A stretch of DNA of 64,000 nt, taken from Legionella cherrii. GTDB lineage: Bacteria; Pseudomonadota; Gammaproteobacteria; Legionellales; Legionellaceae. The DNA lies in the NCBI RefSeq assembly GCF_900635815.1, contig NZ_LR134173.1, forward strand, positions 2,450,001 to 2,514,000, written 5' to 3'. Position 1 is the stretch's first letter; every line of letters starts with the position of its first letter. The notes below the pieces were generated by a model. It had not been told where the DNA came from. It saw only the letters and a list, made by a program, of their open reading frames with translations, and made no database searches. Below are positions 1 to 8,275 of this stretch, one piece after another. The translations under genes and the position numbers were made by a program.

Positions 1-1
1 C

Positions 2-988
2 GGCGTTCCTGAAGAAAGTTACATGACGCAATTTTTAATTAGTTCGTTTCCTAAGCCATTGCAAGAACGATTTAGCAAGCAAATGCAATCGCATCCGCTA
101 AGAAGAGAAATTATTGCAACCCGATTAAGCAATATTATAGTGAACGAAATGGGCTTTACTTACGTTTACAGATTGCAGGATGAAACAGGTGCACCAGTTT
201 CAGCAATTGTAAGAGCTTATATGATTACTCGCTCAGTGCTTAATTTAGAATCTGTTTGGAAACAAATCGAGGAATTGGGTAACAAGGTCAGCGCTAAAAA
301 ACAAGTAGAAATGATGATGCTCTATTCGAGATTAGCGCGACGTATTACACGCTGGTTCTTACGTAGTCAACGTCGATCTGTTGACATTTCTGAAGTTGTA
401 AAACTTTATGCACAAGGGGTTGTTGAACTGAAGATGTCGGCACCAGCTGTCTTAAATGAGGAGCGGCGAGCACGATATGAAGAGCATAAACAAGAGCTCA
501 TTGATGAAGGTATTCCTCCAACTCTAGCTCACGAGTTAACTGTTACACGAGGCTTGTTTGCCGCAACAGACATTATAGATATCGCTCACAAGAAAAATAT
601 GAAAGTAGCTCAGGTTGCTGAAATTTATTTTGGAATTGGTGAGTTCCTGGATCTTGCTTGGATAAGAAAACAAATTATTATGCATCCAAGTGAGAATCAT
701 TGGGAGTCATTATCTCGTGAAGCTTTGCGAGATGATCTGGATTGGCAACAACGCCAACTTACAGCAGGCTTGATCAACTACGATGGAGATAATCCTGATT
801 TCCAAGCACGCCTTGCTTCTTGGGGAGAATCTCACCGTGCTTTAATTCAGCGTTGGCGCTATATTTTGGCTGATCTGAAAGCAAGTACAGTACTCAACTA
901 TACTATGTTTTTTGTTGCAATCAGGGAATTGCTGGATTTAACTCAAACTACTTTGCAATCCTATGCTTTAGCAGAGCAAGAAGCATAA
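2..988 (+). CDS. NAD-specific glutamate dehydrogenase, C-terminal part (5' end outside window)
   Basis: This is the last 328 codons of the very large (about 1,600-residue) NAD-dependent glutamate dehydrogenase family, which oxidises glutamate to 2-oxoglutarate and ammonia. The frame is open from base 2, so the first visible ATG (base 23) is internal and not a real start. What remains is the helical C-terminal domain, with runs such as ARRITRWFLR and EIYFGIGEFLDLAWI that are typical of this family; the catalytic Rossmann part lies upstream. The stop is followed by CCTGGCTG/CAGCCAGG and AGGTTGGGCC hairpins. In Legionella, glutamate catabolism feeds the TCA cycle during growth on amino acids. 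The family call rests on recognition of this C-terminal region. Confidence 0.85.
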   Translation, partial: GVPEESYMTQFLISSFPKPLQERFSKQMQSHPLRREIIATRLSNIIVNEMGFTYVYRLQDETGAPVSAIVRAYMITRSVLNLESVWKQIEELGNKVSAKKQVEMMMLYSRLARRITRWFLRSQRRSVDISEVVKLYAQGVVELKMSAPAVLNEERRARYEEHKQELIDEGIPPTLAHELTVTRGLFAATDIIDIAHKKNMKVAQVAEIYFGIGEFLDLAWIRKQIIMHPSENHWESLSREALRDDLDWQQRQLTAGLINYDGDNPDFQARLASWGESHRALIQRWRYILADLKASTVLNYTMFFVAIRELLDLTQTTLQSYALAEQEA

Positions 989-1050
989 ATAGAACTTTAG
1001 CCTGGCTGCTTCAGCCAGGAACATTAGTTATTACCACTCTTACCAGGAGC

Positions 1051-1080
1051 AGGTTGGGCCTTGGCCCGACCTACTTTTTT
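1051..1080. terminator. Hairpin terminator, also a copy of a dispersed GTTGGGCC palindrome
   Basis: AGGTTGGGCC-TT-GGCCCGACCT forms a 10-bp stem (one G-T pair) followed by ACTTTTTT. It lies between the convergent glutamate dehydrogenase and ygfZ genes and would terminate the rightward transcript. An almost identical palindrome lies at 30103-30120, just after der, so this is a dispersed repeat that doubles as a terminator. Confidence 0.6.
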
Positions 1081-1095
1081 TAGCAAGCAACTAGG

Positions 1096-2088
1096 CTAAG
1101 CTAATGGAAGGGACTTGACGTCTGTCAATTCTATTGATTGATGGCATCCCTCAAGAAATACAGTTCGATCCGCCTCTTTTAGTATACTTACTGCGACTAA
1201 ATAATGATCCAGTCCAAGAATAGAAAAATCAACCAATTCACCGAGTTCTGTTCCTTCAGGTTGATTTAGTATTTTTTGTCCAGAATAGATTTTTTGTTCA
1301 GTTTTAATTTCACAAATTTTCATTTGATGTTTTAAAGTTGCTTTATAATGCATTCGAGCAATAATTTCTTGTCCCTTATAGCAACCTTTATTGAAACTAA
1401 TGTAGGGAGTTTGTTGTAAATCAAGTCGATGAGGTAAAAATAGACCTCGAGATTCAGGATATATTTCTATTTGTTTTTGATAGAGCCTTAGAGTGTGCCA
1501 GGTTAAAGAACCAAGAAACTGCTCTTTGTTCACAAAGCGTTGCTGTATCTCTTGTGCATTTTCGGCTAAGGTCAACAAAATATAGAAGCCATTACCTAAA
1601 TGATAAAAACAAGAATGAGCATTATAGGTTTGCGAATAAGGTGTGCTTGGGAAAAAATCCGAGTCAGGAATAATATCCTTTTGATTTTGTAAATAAAATC
1701 CAAAAATTTTAAAACACTTGCTTGTCTTGAGCGAAACACGAGAAAGTAGAGCATATTTATTTAATGAATTGATTGTTGCTTCTTCTAGATCGGCAGGAAG
1801 GATTAACTTAATTCCTTGCCAATCGATAATATCCATTAAAGCAAGAATTCGTCCTTTAAGATTGCACTGAGCCCCTTGAATCATTTGTATATCGGATACG
1901 GACTGCACGTCGCATGTGAGTTGTCCTTGAAGAAAATCAATGGCTTTATCCCCGATAACATCAACAACCCCAATATAGGATAAATCAAATAAATAATTGA
2001 GTTGAGGCAAAAGTATTAATTCCTTTTCCAAATCTTTAAAAGTGGTTAATGTTCTACTATTAACCGGGTGTGTAAATATATTACTCAT
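1096..2088 (-). CDS. ygfZ: YgfZ/GcvT-like folate-binding protein
   Basis: A 330-residue member of the YgfZ (COG0354) family, tetrahydrofolate-binding proteins that help repair or assemble iron-sulfur clusters and support MiaB-type tRNA modification. The family signature KGCYKGQE is visible at about residues 234-241, including the conserved cysteine. The length matches the family. It is divergent from sdhE, another assembly factor for a respiratory flavoprotein, with a promoter-sized gap of about 230 bases between them. No signal peptide, so it should be cytoplasmic. Confidence 0.9.
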   Translation of the reverse strand: MSNIFTHPVNSRTLTTFKDLEKELILLPQLNYLFDLSYIGVVDVIGDKAIDFLQGQLTCDVQSVSDIQMIQGAQCNLKGRILALMDIIDWQGIKLILPADLEEATINSLNKYALLSRVSLKTSKCFKIFGFYLQNQKDIIPDSDFFPSTPYSQTYNAHSCFYHLGNGFYILLTLAENAQEIQQRFVNKEQFLGSLTWHTLRLYQKQIEIYPESRGLFLPHRLDLQQTPYISFNKGCYKGQEIIARMHYKATLKHQMKICEIKTEQKIYSGQKILNQPEGTELGELVDFSILGLDHYLVAVSILKEADRTVFLEGCHQSIELTDVKSLPLA

Positions 2089-2318
2089 TGTGATTAACCT
2101 GAAAATAACGGTTAGTTTTAATAACTAATAACCGACTGATTGAAATGTTGATGAGTTTAGCTGATTTTTTAAACTCGCCATAGGGGCTGTTTATAATTCT
2201 ACTCTGTTAGGCAAAATGGCGAATTGTAAAAGACTCTCGTAGTATCAGGTTAATGATTGCTGTTTATAAAGCCAGTAGTGTATCATTTGCTCGTAAGCTG
2301 ATTCATAAGAGATATATC

Positions 2319-2564
2319 ATGTTGGATACCAAAGAAAAAGCAAGACTAGAATGGCACTGCCGTCGAGGTATGCTGGAATTGGATCTTATTTTACAACGTT
2401 TTCTTGAACAAAAACTTGATGTTTTGTCTCCACAAGAACTCGATGCGTTCAATTCATTATTAAGCTGTACTGACCCAGAGCTATTTGCTTGGCTGATGGG
2501 ACATGAAGAGCCTCAAGATAAAGAGCTAAAAAAAATTGTTACTATTATCCGAACTAGTAATTGA
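2319..2564 (+). CDS. sdhE: FAD assembly factor SdhE
   Basis: An 81-residue SdhE/YgfY protein, which promotes covalent attachment of FAD to the succinate dehydrogenase flavoprotein. The conserved RGMLELD motif (RGxxELD, needed for flavinylation) is near the N-terminus, and the FAWLMG stretch is typical of the C-terminal helix. The open frame extends upstream to 2253, but I place the start at ATG 2319: from there the length fits the family, and AAGAG precedes it at 2306-2310. It overlaps the following ygfX-like gene by 29 bases, the same pairing as E. coli ygfY-ygfX (older name cptBA). Confidence 0.9.
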   Translation: MLDTKEKARLEWHCRRGMLELDLILQRFLEQKLDVLSPQELDAFNSLLSCTDPELFAWLMGHEEPQDKELKKIVTIIRTSN

Positions 2565-2946
2565 ACCAGTAAAGTCAAAGACTTACTTGCGTTTAACTTT
2601 AGTCATTTATCTTATTACGGCTGCTTTAATCCTTTATTCCTCTATTTATCCATTTATCAAAGCAATTTTGCTTGGTTTTATTATTGTTTTAATAAAAATA
2701 GATTGGGCTATTCAAAGTCCATGTACCTCAATAAAAAAATTACAATTTATAGGCAACGAATGGATTTTGGAGCCTTATAGGGGTAACAAAAATACTTATG
2801 CTCAGGCCACCATCCTTATTCACAATCCTTTTTTTATGCTCATTGAATTTAAAAGCAATAGACAAAAAAAATGTATTGTTCTATTTAACGACCAAATTAC
2901 AAACAATCAATTACGTTTGTTACATCTTAAAACACATCAAAAATAG
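2536..2946 (+). CDS. YgfX-like small membrane protein
   Basis: A 136-residue protein with two hydrophobic segments at about residues 20-50 and a basic C-terminal part. Sequence recognition is weak, but position and topology match YgfX (CptA), the inner-membrane partner encoded after sdhE in many gammaproteobacteria. The likely start is TTG at 2536, inside the end of sdhE, which suggests translational coupling; no good downstream ATG precedes the membrane segments. YgfX/CptA was reported in E. coli as a toxin acting on MreB and FtsZ; whether that applies here is unknown. Confidence 0.6.
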   Translation: MLLLSELVIEPVKSKTYLRLTLVIYLITAALILYSSIYPFIKAILLGFIIVLIKIDWAIQSPCTSIKKLQFIGNEWILEPYRGNKNTYAQATILIHNPFFMLIEFKSNRQKKCIVLFNDQITNNQLRLLHLKTHQK

Positions 2947-3011
2947 TATATAATTATACATATGGCATAAATAATAGTCATTCATTGATATAATGGAATT
3001 ATGAGGAAGTA

Positions 3012-3566
3012 ATGAATAAAGAAGCTTCTTATAGTGATGAGGACTTAATTAATTTAGCAAGACAGGGGAACATGGAAGCTTATAATCTGTTGTTGTCACG
3101 TTATAATAATAAAATACAGCAAATTATTCACTTACATATTCAAGATCGAGCGAATGTTAGTGATTTGGCGCAAGAAGTATTAATTAAAGTTTATCGCTAC
3201 TTACATTATTTTAAAGAGAAAAGCCAATTTTCTACCTGGTTGTATCGTATTACTCAAAATACAATCAAAAATCATTATCGTACTGCCAATTTACGTATGG
3301 ATATGGAAGCTGAATATGCAGACAATTACAATCCATCAGTACAATTATCACCTGAATATTTATTAATTAATATTGAGTTTGGTGAGCAATTGGAATCCAT
3401 TCTTTCTACTCTATCTGAAGAGTTACGTCTTTGTTATGGAATGCACATCCTTGATGGTCAATCTTATGAGGACATTGCAAAAAAAATGGATTGTCCTATT
3501 GGAACAGTGCGATCTCGTATTTTTAGAGCTCGAAAAATAGTCATGGCATCAATAGATCAATTGTAG
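3012..3566 (+). CDS. rpoE: ECF-type RNA polymerase sigma factor, RpoE-like
   Basis: A 184-residue sigma-70 family protein. Region 2 is visible as DLAQEVLIKVYRYLHYF followed by FSTWLYRITQNTIKNHYR, and region 4 as EELRLCYGMHILDGQSYEDI with the GTVRSRIFRAR helix-turn-helix near the C-terminus. The start ATG has a strong GAGGAAG site 3 bases upstream and a TATAAT at 2989-2994, so the 5' leader would be very short. It matches RpoE/AlgU-like extracytoplasmic sigma factors, which normally respond to envelope stress under a membrane anti-sigma (RseA). No rseA, rseB or mucD gene follows; the next gene encodes an unrelated two-TM protein. The gene symbol is a subgroup guess. Confidence 0.85.
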   Translation: MNKEASYSDEDLINLARQGNMEAYNLLLSRYNNKIQQIIHLHIQDRANVSDLAQEVLIKVYRYLHYFKEKSQFSTWLYRITQNTIKNHYRTANLRMDMEAEYADNYNPSVQLSPEYLLINIEFGEQLESILSTLSEELRLCYGMHILDGQSYEDIAKKMDCPIGTVRSRIFRARKIVMASIDQL

Positions 3567-3657
3567 TCATTTTTTTCTTTTCACGATTATGATATAAAAC
3601 AAGTGCTTACTTACTACTCAATTTAACTGTTTTCCTTTTAAAATTAAGGGATGAATT

Positions 3658-4299
3658 ATGTCTAAACTAGAAGAGCGCTTGGAACTATGTAACAAAAAAA
3701 TAGATGCATTATTTCATGGATTGAAATTAAGTGCAGAAATTGAAAATGAATTGGAAACAATTAAATATTATTACTACGCATTGTATAAGGCAGCAAATTT
3801 TGAGGAAGATGAAGAAGAATGCATAAACATTTACGAGCTTTTGGTTACAGGACTTGAAGAGATAAAAAGTGGCGTCTCAAAACCTGATGAGGTATTAAAG
3901 ACTGTAGAAGAAATAAAGTCTCTTAGAAAAAAAGGCGTTGTTCTCGAGAATATTTGTAATGCGATAGAGCTATTATTCTGGGCTGGGTCAGCGTGTACCT
4001 TTTTCTCATATAGCATTTTAATGGCGGCACCGCTAGCAGCTGCTAATCCTTTCTTTGCTCTTGCTGTAATAGCAATTGCTAGTTTGGCTGCAATTTACTC
4101 AGTGGTAAACCTTCTTAATTGCATTGATGAATTTAAATCGTGTGCCCCAATTGAGAAGGAGTATAATCGAGAAAAAAATTTAATCTCGTTTTTTAAACCT
4201 GCTTTAACATCCTCTGAAAGATCCTCTCAAGAATCTGATGAATTAACCTACCCAACTGAGAGCCTCTATCCTCAAGTCATAAACATGAGCACCAACTAA
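3658..4299 (+). CDS. Orphan protein with paired membrane segments; possible Dot/Icm substrate
   Basis: I do not recognise a named function. The 213-residue protein has an acidic helical N-terminal half (residues 1-100), two adjacent hydrophobic segments at about residues 105-155 rich in Ala, Ile and Leu, and a polar tail rich in Ser and Glu. Many Legionella proteins share this layout of a helical domain, a hairpin of two membrane segments and a short hydrophilic tail, and several are translocated effectors; the tail's SSQESDE resembles the glutamate-rich signal of Dot/Icm substrates. No homology-based function can be given. It follows the sigma factor by 91 bases and may have its own promoter. 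Confidence 0.7.
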   Translation: MSKLEERLELCNKKIDALFHGLKLSAEIENELETIKYYYYALYKAANFEEDEEECINIYELLVTGLEEIKSGVSKPDEVLKTVEEIKSLRKKGVVLENICNAIELLFWAGSACTFFSYSILMAAPLAAANPFFALAVIAIASLAAIYSVVNLLNCIDEFKSCAPIEKEYNREKNLISFFKPALTSSERSSQESDELTYPTESLYPQVINMSTN

Positions 4300-4324
4300 T
4301 TTAGAACATATGTATTTTAAAGTA

Positions 4325-4364
4325 AGTCCCGAATGTAGGTACCACCTCATTTGGGACTATTTAT
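4325..4364 (+). terminator. Probable terminator after the two-TM orphan
   Basis: AGTCCCGAATG pairs with CATTTGGGACT, and an inner AGGT/ACCT pair extends the stem around an ACC loop. An AT-rich tail (ATTTATTATT) follows. It lies 25 bases after the stop of the upstream gene and before ruvB. Confidence 0.55.
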
Positions 4365-4503
4365 TATTGATCCTCGGTTATTGCTGTCTGTTCATGTTTA
4401 CCAAAATTCTTAATTTTCGCTTTATAAATTCAACAAATAAGCTGCGATAAAAAAAACATATGATAAAATACCCTAATTCGTTTGAACTCTTAAATAAGAA
4501 CTT

Positions 4504-5514
4504 ATGCTGGAAAGTGACCGCTTAATCAGTACTCAAGGTATCTCCTCAGAAGAGGCGATTGATCGTGCTATCAGACCCTTGAGTCTTAGTGAGTACATAG
4601 GGCAGGATGCAGTGAGCTCTCAAATGCAGATTTTTATTGATGCAGCTAAAAAACGAAAAGATGCTTTGGATCATGTTCTAATATTTGGTCCTCCTGGTCT
4701 GGGTAAAACGACTCTAGCCAATATCATTGCTCACGAAATGGGTGTTAATTTGCGACAAACCTCTGGACCGGTAATTGAACGTGCAGGTGATATCGCAGCA
4801 ATTCTTACTAATTTACAAACAAATGATGTTCTATTCATCGATGAAATTCATCGACTTAGTCCGGTCATTGAGGAAATACTCTATCCGGCAATGGAAGATT
4901 ATAAATTGGATATCATGATCGGGGAGGGACCTGCCGCACGGTCTATCAAACTCGAATTACCACCGTTCACTCTCATTGGTGCGACAACACGAGCTGGCTT
5001 ACTTACTTCTCCACTGAGAGATAGATTTGGTATTGTACAACGTCTGGAATATTATTCTGTTGATTCATTAACACAGATTGTTGCACGTTCAGCGCAATTA
5101 CTTAATGTAAAAACGAAACATGAAGGAGCAAGAGAAATCGCATTGCGTTCAAGAGGAACCCCACGTATTGCGAATCGATTGCTTCGTCGTGTTAGAGATT
5201 ATGCCGAAGTTAAGGGAAGTGGGGTCATTAGCCTTGATACTGCACAAAAAGCATTGGAAATGTTGGATGTGGACAAGCATGGTTTTGATCTCATGGATAG
5301 AAAATTACTTTTAGCTGTGATTGAGCAATTTAATGGGGGTCCTGTAGGTATTGATAGTATTGCGGCAGCAATCGGCGAAGAAAAAGGCACAATTGAAGAT
5401 GTTTTAGAGCCATTTTTAATACAACAAGGATTCCTTATGCGCACGCCAAGAGGTAGAATAGCCACGCCAAAGGCCTATCAGCATTTTGGTATAACCACAA
5501 TAGAGCAGGATTAA
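4504..5514 (+). CDS. ruvB: Holliday junction branch migration helicase RuvB
   Basis: A 336-residue RuvB, the hexameric AAA+ motor that drives branch migration at Holliday junctions with RuvA and RuvC. Walker A GPPGLGKT is at residues 62-69, Walker B/DEAD-like FIDEIHR at 111-117, sensor GATTR at 159-163 and the arginine-finger loop LRDRFG just after. The C-terminal winged-helix DNA-binding domain ends in [13 protein letters not shown], as in other RuvB proteins. Full family length. ruvA and ruvC are not adjacent here. ybgC follows after four bases, as part of the ruvB-ybgC-tol gene order common in gammaproteobacteria. Confidence 0.97.
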   Translation: MLESDRLISTQGISSEEAIDRAIRPLSLSEYIGQDAVSSQMQIFIDAAKKRKDALDHVLIFGPPGLGKTTLANIIAHEMGVNLRQTSGPVIERAGDIAAILTNLQTNDVLFIDEIHRLSPVIEEILYPAMEDYKLDIMIGEGPAARSIKLELPPFTLIGATTRAGLLTSPLRDRFGIVQRLEYYSVDSLTQIVARSAQLLNVKTKHEGAREIALRSRGTPRIANRLLRRVRDYAEVKGSGVISLDTAQKALEMLDVDKHGFDLMDRKLLLAVIEQFNGGPVGIDSIAAAIGEEKGTIEDVLEPFLIQQGFLMRTPRGRIATPKAYQHFGITTIEQD

Positions 5515-5518
5515 TTTT

Positions 5519-5902
5519 ATGGATGCCGCAACCACGTATCAACATGTCTTTCGAGTGTATGCTGAAGACGTAGACTACATGGGCATTGTGTATCATGCGA
5601 ATTATCTTTGTTATTTTGAGCGAGCTCGAACAGAGATGTTACGACAAAATAATTTGATCCTCTCTGATTTGATGAAGCAAGATACTCTTTTTGCGATATA
5701 TGATGTACATATTCGTTATAAAGCACCAGCACGTTTGGATGATTTACTAACAGTTAACACTCAAGTAAAGCAATTAGGCGCTTGTAGTTTTTTATTTGAG
5801 CAAGGCATGCAAAATCAACAAGGAAAAGTAATTTGTGACGCTAAAATTCAAGTGGTATGCGTGAATAGTAGTTTGAAACCAAAACGATTTCCACTTGAAT
5901 AA
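5519..5902 (+). CDS. ybgC: Tol-Pal-associated acyl-CoA thioesterase YbgC
   Basis: A 127-residue hot-dog-fold thioesterase. The active-site segment DVDYMGIVYHANYL followed by FERAR is visible at residues 15-40, with the catalytic aspartate and conserved His of the 4-hydroxybenzoyl-CoA thioesterase/YbgC family. YbgC hydrolyses short- and long-chain acyl-CoA and is almost always the first gene of the tol-pal cluster, interacting with acyl carrier protein and phospholipid synthesis enzymes. The start ATG is four bases after the ruvB stop, preceded by AGGA. A repeat element of about 145 bp separates it from tolQ. Confidence 0.95.
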   Translation: MDAATTYQHVFRVYAEDVDYMGIVYHANYLCYFERARTEMLRQNNLILSDLMKQDTLFAIYDVHIRYKAPARLDDLLTVNTQVKQLGACSFLFEQGMQNQQGKVICDAKIQVVCVNSSLKPKRFPLE

Positions 5903-5944
5903 AAGAATTATCGTAGCTTAAGTGAGGGGTAATCCTTGGTGCAG

Positions 5945-6092
5945 TGCGTCATCGTCATTAAGTTAAGCAGAATCCCCTCTCCCTAGAAGGGAGAAGGAGC
6001 CCATTAGGGCGGATGAGAGTATTCATTTGGCTACCAGCCCCTCTCTCACAAGTGTGAGAGAGGACTCTCCTTAACTTACTGGCGATGTCGTC
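5945..6092. repeat. MITE-like inverted-repeat element between ybgC and tolQ
   Basis: The outer arms (about 5949-5969 and 6071-6088) are inverted copies of a CATCG..CA.TAAGTTAAG sequence with few mismatches. Inside are two further hairpins: CCTCTCCCT/AGGGAGAAGG (5975-5997) and CTCTCTCACA/TGTGAGAGAG (6041-6062). There is no open reading frame. The nested-palindrome layout fits a non-autonomous miniature element or a multi-hairpin RNA repeat. It accounts for the 246-base gap and would place a structured RNA in the ybgC-tolQ transcript. Confidence 0.55.
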
Positions 6093-6148
6093 GTACTACA
6101 CCCAACCTACGATGAAGAGATAAGATCTTGGTACTGGAGATAATATAG

Positions 6149-6823
6149 ATGGGTAATCAAGCAAATGTATTAATGTATTTTATGCAAGCAGGTTTAGTTG
6201 TTAAATCAGTCATGATTTTATTAACTGCTGCATCCATTACTTCCTGGACATTAATATTTCAGCGCGCCTGGTTTTTTAACCGGAAAAAGCAGTTTACAGA
6301 GGCTTTTAGCCGAAGATTTTGGGACAGTGGTGACTTAAGCAGACTTTATGCTGATATTGACAGTAATTTAGATGAGCGACATGGCATGGCAGCTATTTTT
6401 CATGCTGGTTTTAAAGAGTTTGTACGCGCCAGAAAGCAGGGTAATGTAATCATTGAACCGATACAACGAGTCATGCAAATTACTCATGCAAAAGAAGCAG
6501 AGAAGTTGGAAAAACATTTACCCTTTTTTGCTTCTGTAGGTTCTATTGCACCTTATGTAGGACTATTTGGTACTGTTTGGGGTATAATGACATCCTTCCA
6601 AGCATTGGGACATGCCCAACAGGCTACGATTGCTATGGTGGCTCCAGGTATCTCCGAAGCACTGGTGGCTACCGCTTTAGGCTTATTTACAGCAATACCA
6701 GCGGTTATAGCATACAACCGATATACAACGCGTGCTAATGACTTATTAAATCGATTTGATTTATTTCAGGAAGAATTAATATCGCTTATAGAACAACAAA
6801 ACAGTGACACTGTAAGAGGGTAG
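6149..6823 (+). CDS. tolQ: Tol-Pal system proton channel subunit TolQ
   Basis: A 224-residue inner-membrane protein of the TolQ/ExbB/MotA family. Three membrane segments are visible: about residues 18-38, and two near 130-150 and 165-190 (VGSIAPYVGLFGTVWGIM and GISEALVATALGLFTAIPA). The GLFGTVWGIM motif is diagnostic. With TolR and TolA it forms the proton-motive-force-driven motor that pulls on the outer membrane at the division site. The start has GGAG 10 bases upstream. tolR follows after eight bases. Confidence 0.97.
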   Translation: MGNQANVLMYFMQAGLVVKSVMILLTAASITSWTLIFQRAWFFNRKKQFTEAFSRRFWDSGDLSRLYADIDSNLDERHGMAAIFHAGFKEFVRARKQGNVIIEPIQRVMQITHAKEAEKLEKHLPFFASVGSIAPYVGLFGTVWGIMTSFQALGHAQQATIAMVAPGISEALVATALGLFTAIPAVIAYNRYTTRANDLLNRFDLFQEELISLIEQQNSDTVRG

Positions 6824-6831
6824 AATTTGAA

Positions 6832-7290
6832 ATGATCCGAGCAAAAACCAAACGTGAGCGCCCCATATCAGAAATTAATGTCGTACCCTATATCGATGTG
6901 ATGTTAGTATTACTTGTTATTTTTATGATTACAGCGCCGATGCTGAGTCAGGGGGTTACTGTTGATCTTCCGAAAGCTGCAAGTCAGACTTTGGCTCCTA
7001 CAGATAGAGAACCTATTATTGTTTCCGTAAATCAGCAAGGTACTTATTTCCTTAACATCAGCAGTACACCTGCTGAACCTATAGAGTCACAAGCATTGGT
7101 GGTTCGCGTTGCAGCGGAATTGGAGTTAGCAAAGCAATCCAATCAAAAGCTGAATGTACTGGTTAAGGGAGACCAGGGAGTTGCATATGGAAAAGTTGTT
7201 CAGGCCATGGCACTACTCAAGCAAGCGGGCGCAGAACAAGTAGGATTGCTGACTGATTCAGAAGCAGAAAAAGCAGAGGGGCAAGCATGA
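6832..7290 (+). CDS. tolR: Tol-Pal system subunit TolR
   Basis: A 152-residue TolR/ExbD-family protein. A single membrane helix near residues 18-38 carries the essential protonatable aspartate (Asp22, in VVPYIDVML), followed by a periplasmic domain containing VKGDQGVAYGKVVQAM, a typical TolR signature. It partners TolQ in proton translocation. Its stop overlaps the tolA start by four bases (ATGA), showing translational coupling. Confidence 0.97.
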   Translation: MIRAKTKRERPISEINVVPYIDVMLVLLVIFMITAPMLSQGVTVDLPKAASQTLAPTDREPIIVSVNQQGTYFLNISSTPAEPIESQALVVRVAAELELAKQSNQKLNVLVKGDQGVAYGKVVQAMALLKQAGAEQVGLLTDSEAEKAEGQA

Positions 7291-8270
7291 TAAGCAATCC
7301 CAGTTATCGCAAGGCCTTTTTTGCCGCGCTTGGATTACATCTTTTTTTAATCGTGATGTTGTTGACTGACAATTCAAGTCAACGGCCTGTTTTAACTGCA
7401 GAAACTAAGAATACTCCAGGAATAGAACAGCCCATCGCAGTGACGCCACAAACTGAGGTAGTGAAAGCTGTTAGTGTTGATAATAAACAAGTCATGGAAA
7501 CAGTGAATCGTTTAAAGCAGGAACGTGAGCAACAAAAACGAGCTGAAATCAATCGACAAAATGAACTTAAACGACAAGCAGAAGCAGCAAGACAGCAACG
7601 AATAAAGGAACAACAACAAATCGCACGACTTAAGGAAGAGGCCAATAAAATAGCGATTGCACGGAAAAAGCAGGTAGAGGAAGAAAAAAAACGATTAAAA
7701 AAACTTGCCGAACAAAAAGCATTGGAGGCAAAGCGTGTTGAAGAGTTAAAAAAACAAAAAGAGGAATTGGTAAAACAACAGCAACTGGAAGCTAAAAAGC
7801 TCGACGAACTGAATAAGAAAAAGTTGGCAGAGAAAACTAAAGCAGAAAAAGAGAAAGCAGAAAAGGAAAAAGCTGAGCTGGCAAAAAAAGCAGAAATGGA
7901 GCGCAAAAAAGCAGCAGCTGATGCAGCTGCAAAACAAGCACAAGCAGCTCAAAATGCTGAAAGACAAGCACGTATCGCTGGTGAAGTTGACAAATATAAG
8001 GCTCTGATTGTAAATGCCATAGGAAGAAATTGGATATTGCCTGAAAATGTGGACAGCAGCCTATCCAGTCAATTCAGAATACGTCTTGCTCCTGATGGTA
8101 TGGTGTTGGAGGTTACTTTAACCCGAAGCAGCGGTGATCCGTTACTTGACCGATCAGCACAAACAGCGATTTATAAGGCTTCGCCGTTACCTGTACCTGC
8201 GGATGCAGAAACATTCAATCTGTTTCGCGATATAAGTTTAACCGTTCGACCAGAACAAGTGAGGGGGTAA
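7287..8270 (+). CDS. tolA: TolA, cell-envelope energy transducer
   Basis: A 327-residue protein with an N-terminal membrane anchor (about residues 8-27), a long Lys/Glu/Ala-rich coiled-coil of about 170 residues (domain II) and a C-terminal globular domain III from about residue 228 ([16 protein letters not shown] onwards). That layout defines TolA, which spans the periplasm to contact TolB/Pal. The tract of AAA-rich codons explains the long but spurious reverse-strand ORF seen here. It overlaps tolR by four bases and is followed by tolB after five. Confidence 0.96.
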   Translation: MISNPSYRKAFFAALGLHLFLIVMLLTDNSSQRPVLTAETKNTPGIEQPIAVTPQTEVVKAVSVDNKQVMETVNRLKQEREQQKRAEINRQNELKRQAEAARQQRIKEQQQIARLKEEANKIAIARKKQVEEEKKRLKKLAEQKALEAKRVEELKKQKEELVKQQQLEAKKLDELNKKKLAEKTKAEKEKAEKEKAELAKKAEMERKKAAADAAAKQAQAAQNAERQARIAGEVDKYKALIVNAIGRNWILPENVDSSLSSQFRIRLAPDGMVLEVTLTRSSGDPLLDRSAQTAIYKASPLPVPADAETFNLFRDISLTVRPEQVRG

Positions 8271-8275
8271 AACTC

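Noticed and set aside
7379..7967. Long reverse-strand ORFs opposite tolA
   Set aside because: They come from the Lys/Glu/Ala-rich tolA coiled coil; the reverse reading is a low-complexity Ser/Phe/Leu/Cys protein with no family features.
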